NCBI GenBank assembly: GCA_002315685.1
Contig: DCHX01000038.1
Span: 1-13,132, forward strand
DNA from: Ruminococcaceae bacterium UBA1741
GTDB taxonomy: Bacteria > Bacillota > Clostridia > Oscillospirales > Acutalibacteraceae
Reading direction: 5' to 3'
Length of the DNA: 13,132 nucleotides
Below, piece by piece: positions 12,549-13,132 of the stretch. The notes below the pieces were generated by a model. It searched no databases. It saw only the letters and a program-made list of their open reading frames with translations, and was not told where the DNA came from. Positions within the stretch are counted from its first letter, which is position 1. Every line of letters starts with the position of its first letter. The position numbers and the translations under genes were made by a program.

Positions 12549-13132
12549 ATGACGAAAAGCAACAACTTACATCCGAGACAGATTCCGACAACATACAAAG
12601 CATTAAAGACAATAATGTGGCAAAAGGGACAAACAGCGGTATTTTCTCTTTTGAAATCGTTTTCTTATGATGTCGGGAGTAATGAGTTTATCAACCTTAT
12701 AATTGTTGCCGCAGTATGCTCTGTAAAAGAAGCTATTGCGTTTAGAGAAGATGTGATGCAAAGCTTAATGAACTACGGTCTTGATAAGAAAACCTCGTTT
12801 GAAATTGCAGAACAGGTAAGAAAAGGAATAATACACAGAAAAGGTTTTTCTGACGAACAAATCAAAATTCTTGATGAGCATAATGTTCCCGAATGGATGA
12901 TACAGTCTATGAAAAAGATAATGTATCTGTTCTCAAAATCTTTTGCTGTCGAGCATCTTGTCAATTTGGCGAGACTTACGTGGTATAAAATTTATTATCC
13001 CGCCGCTTTTTATGCCGCAACATTAACCTATGATATTGCGCCGTTTTTTGATTACTCTATACTTACCGAAGGTGAAGCCCGTGTTCGATTAGAGCTTGAG
13101 CGTTTTAATAAAGAATGGGCAGAAAACTGCTT
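12549..13132 (+). CDS. Stand-alone protein resembling the C-terminal region of PolC (3' end outside window)
   Basis: An open frame starts at ATG 12549 (AAAAGGTG ribosome site) and is still open at the window end, giving 194 residues. From about residue 65 it parallels the far C-terminal region of Gram-positive DNA polymerase III PolC: REDVMQSLMNYGLDKKTSFE, EQVRKG, HNVPEWMIQSMKKIMYLFSK and WYKIYYPAAFYAATLT line up with PolC's REDIM..L...GL, VRKG, HNVP.WY..S..KIKY.FPKAHA and Y.K..YP..YYA..FT blocks. The exonuclease and the palm with catalytic aspartates are absent, because the protein begins only about 65 residues before this region. It therefore cannot be a polymerase by itself. The PKAHA core reads SKSFA here, a divergent form. 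It may be a duplicated PolC piece with a new role, or a decaying gene. It sits 20 bases after the HAD gene. Confidence 0.72.
   Translation, partial: MTKSNNLHPRQIPTTYKALKTIMWQKGQTAVFSLLKSFSYDVGSNEFINLIIVAAVCSVKEAIAFREDVMQSLMNYGLDKKTSFEIAEQVRKGIIHRKGFSDEQIKILDEHNVPEWMIQSMKKIMYLFSKSFAVEHLVNLARLTWYKIYYPAAFYAATLTYDIAPFFDYSILTEGEARVRLELERFNKEWAENC

Noticed and set aside
1..13132. CRISPR array, tRNA or rRNA genes, parS sites
   Set aside because: Read through on both strands; no regularly spaced repeats, cloverleaf sequences, rRNA motifs or parS-like palindromes were seen.

Overview
The window looks like chromosomal DNA of a low-GC Gram-positive bacterium, most likely a gut-type clostridium (Clostridia, perhaps Oscillospirales). 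This rests on purine-rich Shine-Dalgarno sites, near-consensus SigA-type promoters, a PyrR-controlled pyr leader RNA, a YabE/Sps-like 3D-domain protein, a Noc/ParB-type gene beside rsmG, and a fragment related to the Gram-positive PolC polymerase. The taxonomic placement is inference from gene content; no database search was possible.

Layout. Positions 1-254 hold the 3' end of an IS481-like transposase and its probable right IS end. Positions 293-1390 (minus strand) encode a membrane-anchored DUF348-G5-3D protein, with a clean promoter at 1459-1487. A gene-free region of about 490 bases (1391-1876) carries divergent promoters, an unusual cluster of repeats and palindromes, and a complete PyrR-dependent attenuator. 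It leads into pyrR (1877-2416) and a uracil permease gene (2488-3846), a small uracil salvage and regulation operon closed by a strong, probably bidirectional terminator.

On the minus strand follow two tightly linked GT2 glycosyltransferases (5701 down to 3909) with their own promoter. Upstream of them lies a minus-strand pair: a 70-residue single-pass membrane protein and a SpoIVFB-like M50 metalloprotease gene. The protease gene is split by an apparent one-base loss in an A6/T6 run near 6079-6084.

From 6643 a plus-strand operon encodes a YgiQ-family radical SAM protein, MnmA (tRNA 2-thiouridine synthase) and RsmG (16S rRNA m7G methyltransferase). All are RNA-modification or radical-chemistry housekeeping genes, and the last one ends inside its own terminator hairpin. 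A new promoter at 10325-10353 then starts a transcription unit that runs to the end of the window with no terminator visible. It holds a Noc/ParB-like protein with an altered GERR motif (GLRR), a coding stretch with no ordinary start codon, a YpsA/DUF1273-like SLOG protein, a HAD-fold protein of the RNA-repair-associated type, and a stand-alone gene resembling only the C-terminal part of PolC (cut by the window edge).

Most of the window is ordinary core genome. The stretch 11218-13132 is the least explained. It looks like an accessory cassette of nucleic-acid or nucleotide-related proteins joined to the parB transcription unit, and is the best candidate here for an undescribed functional association, though the evidence for a system is only co-linearity.
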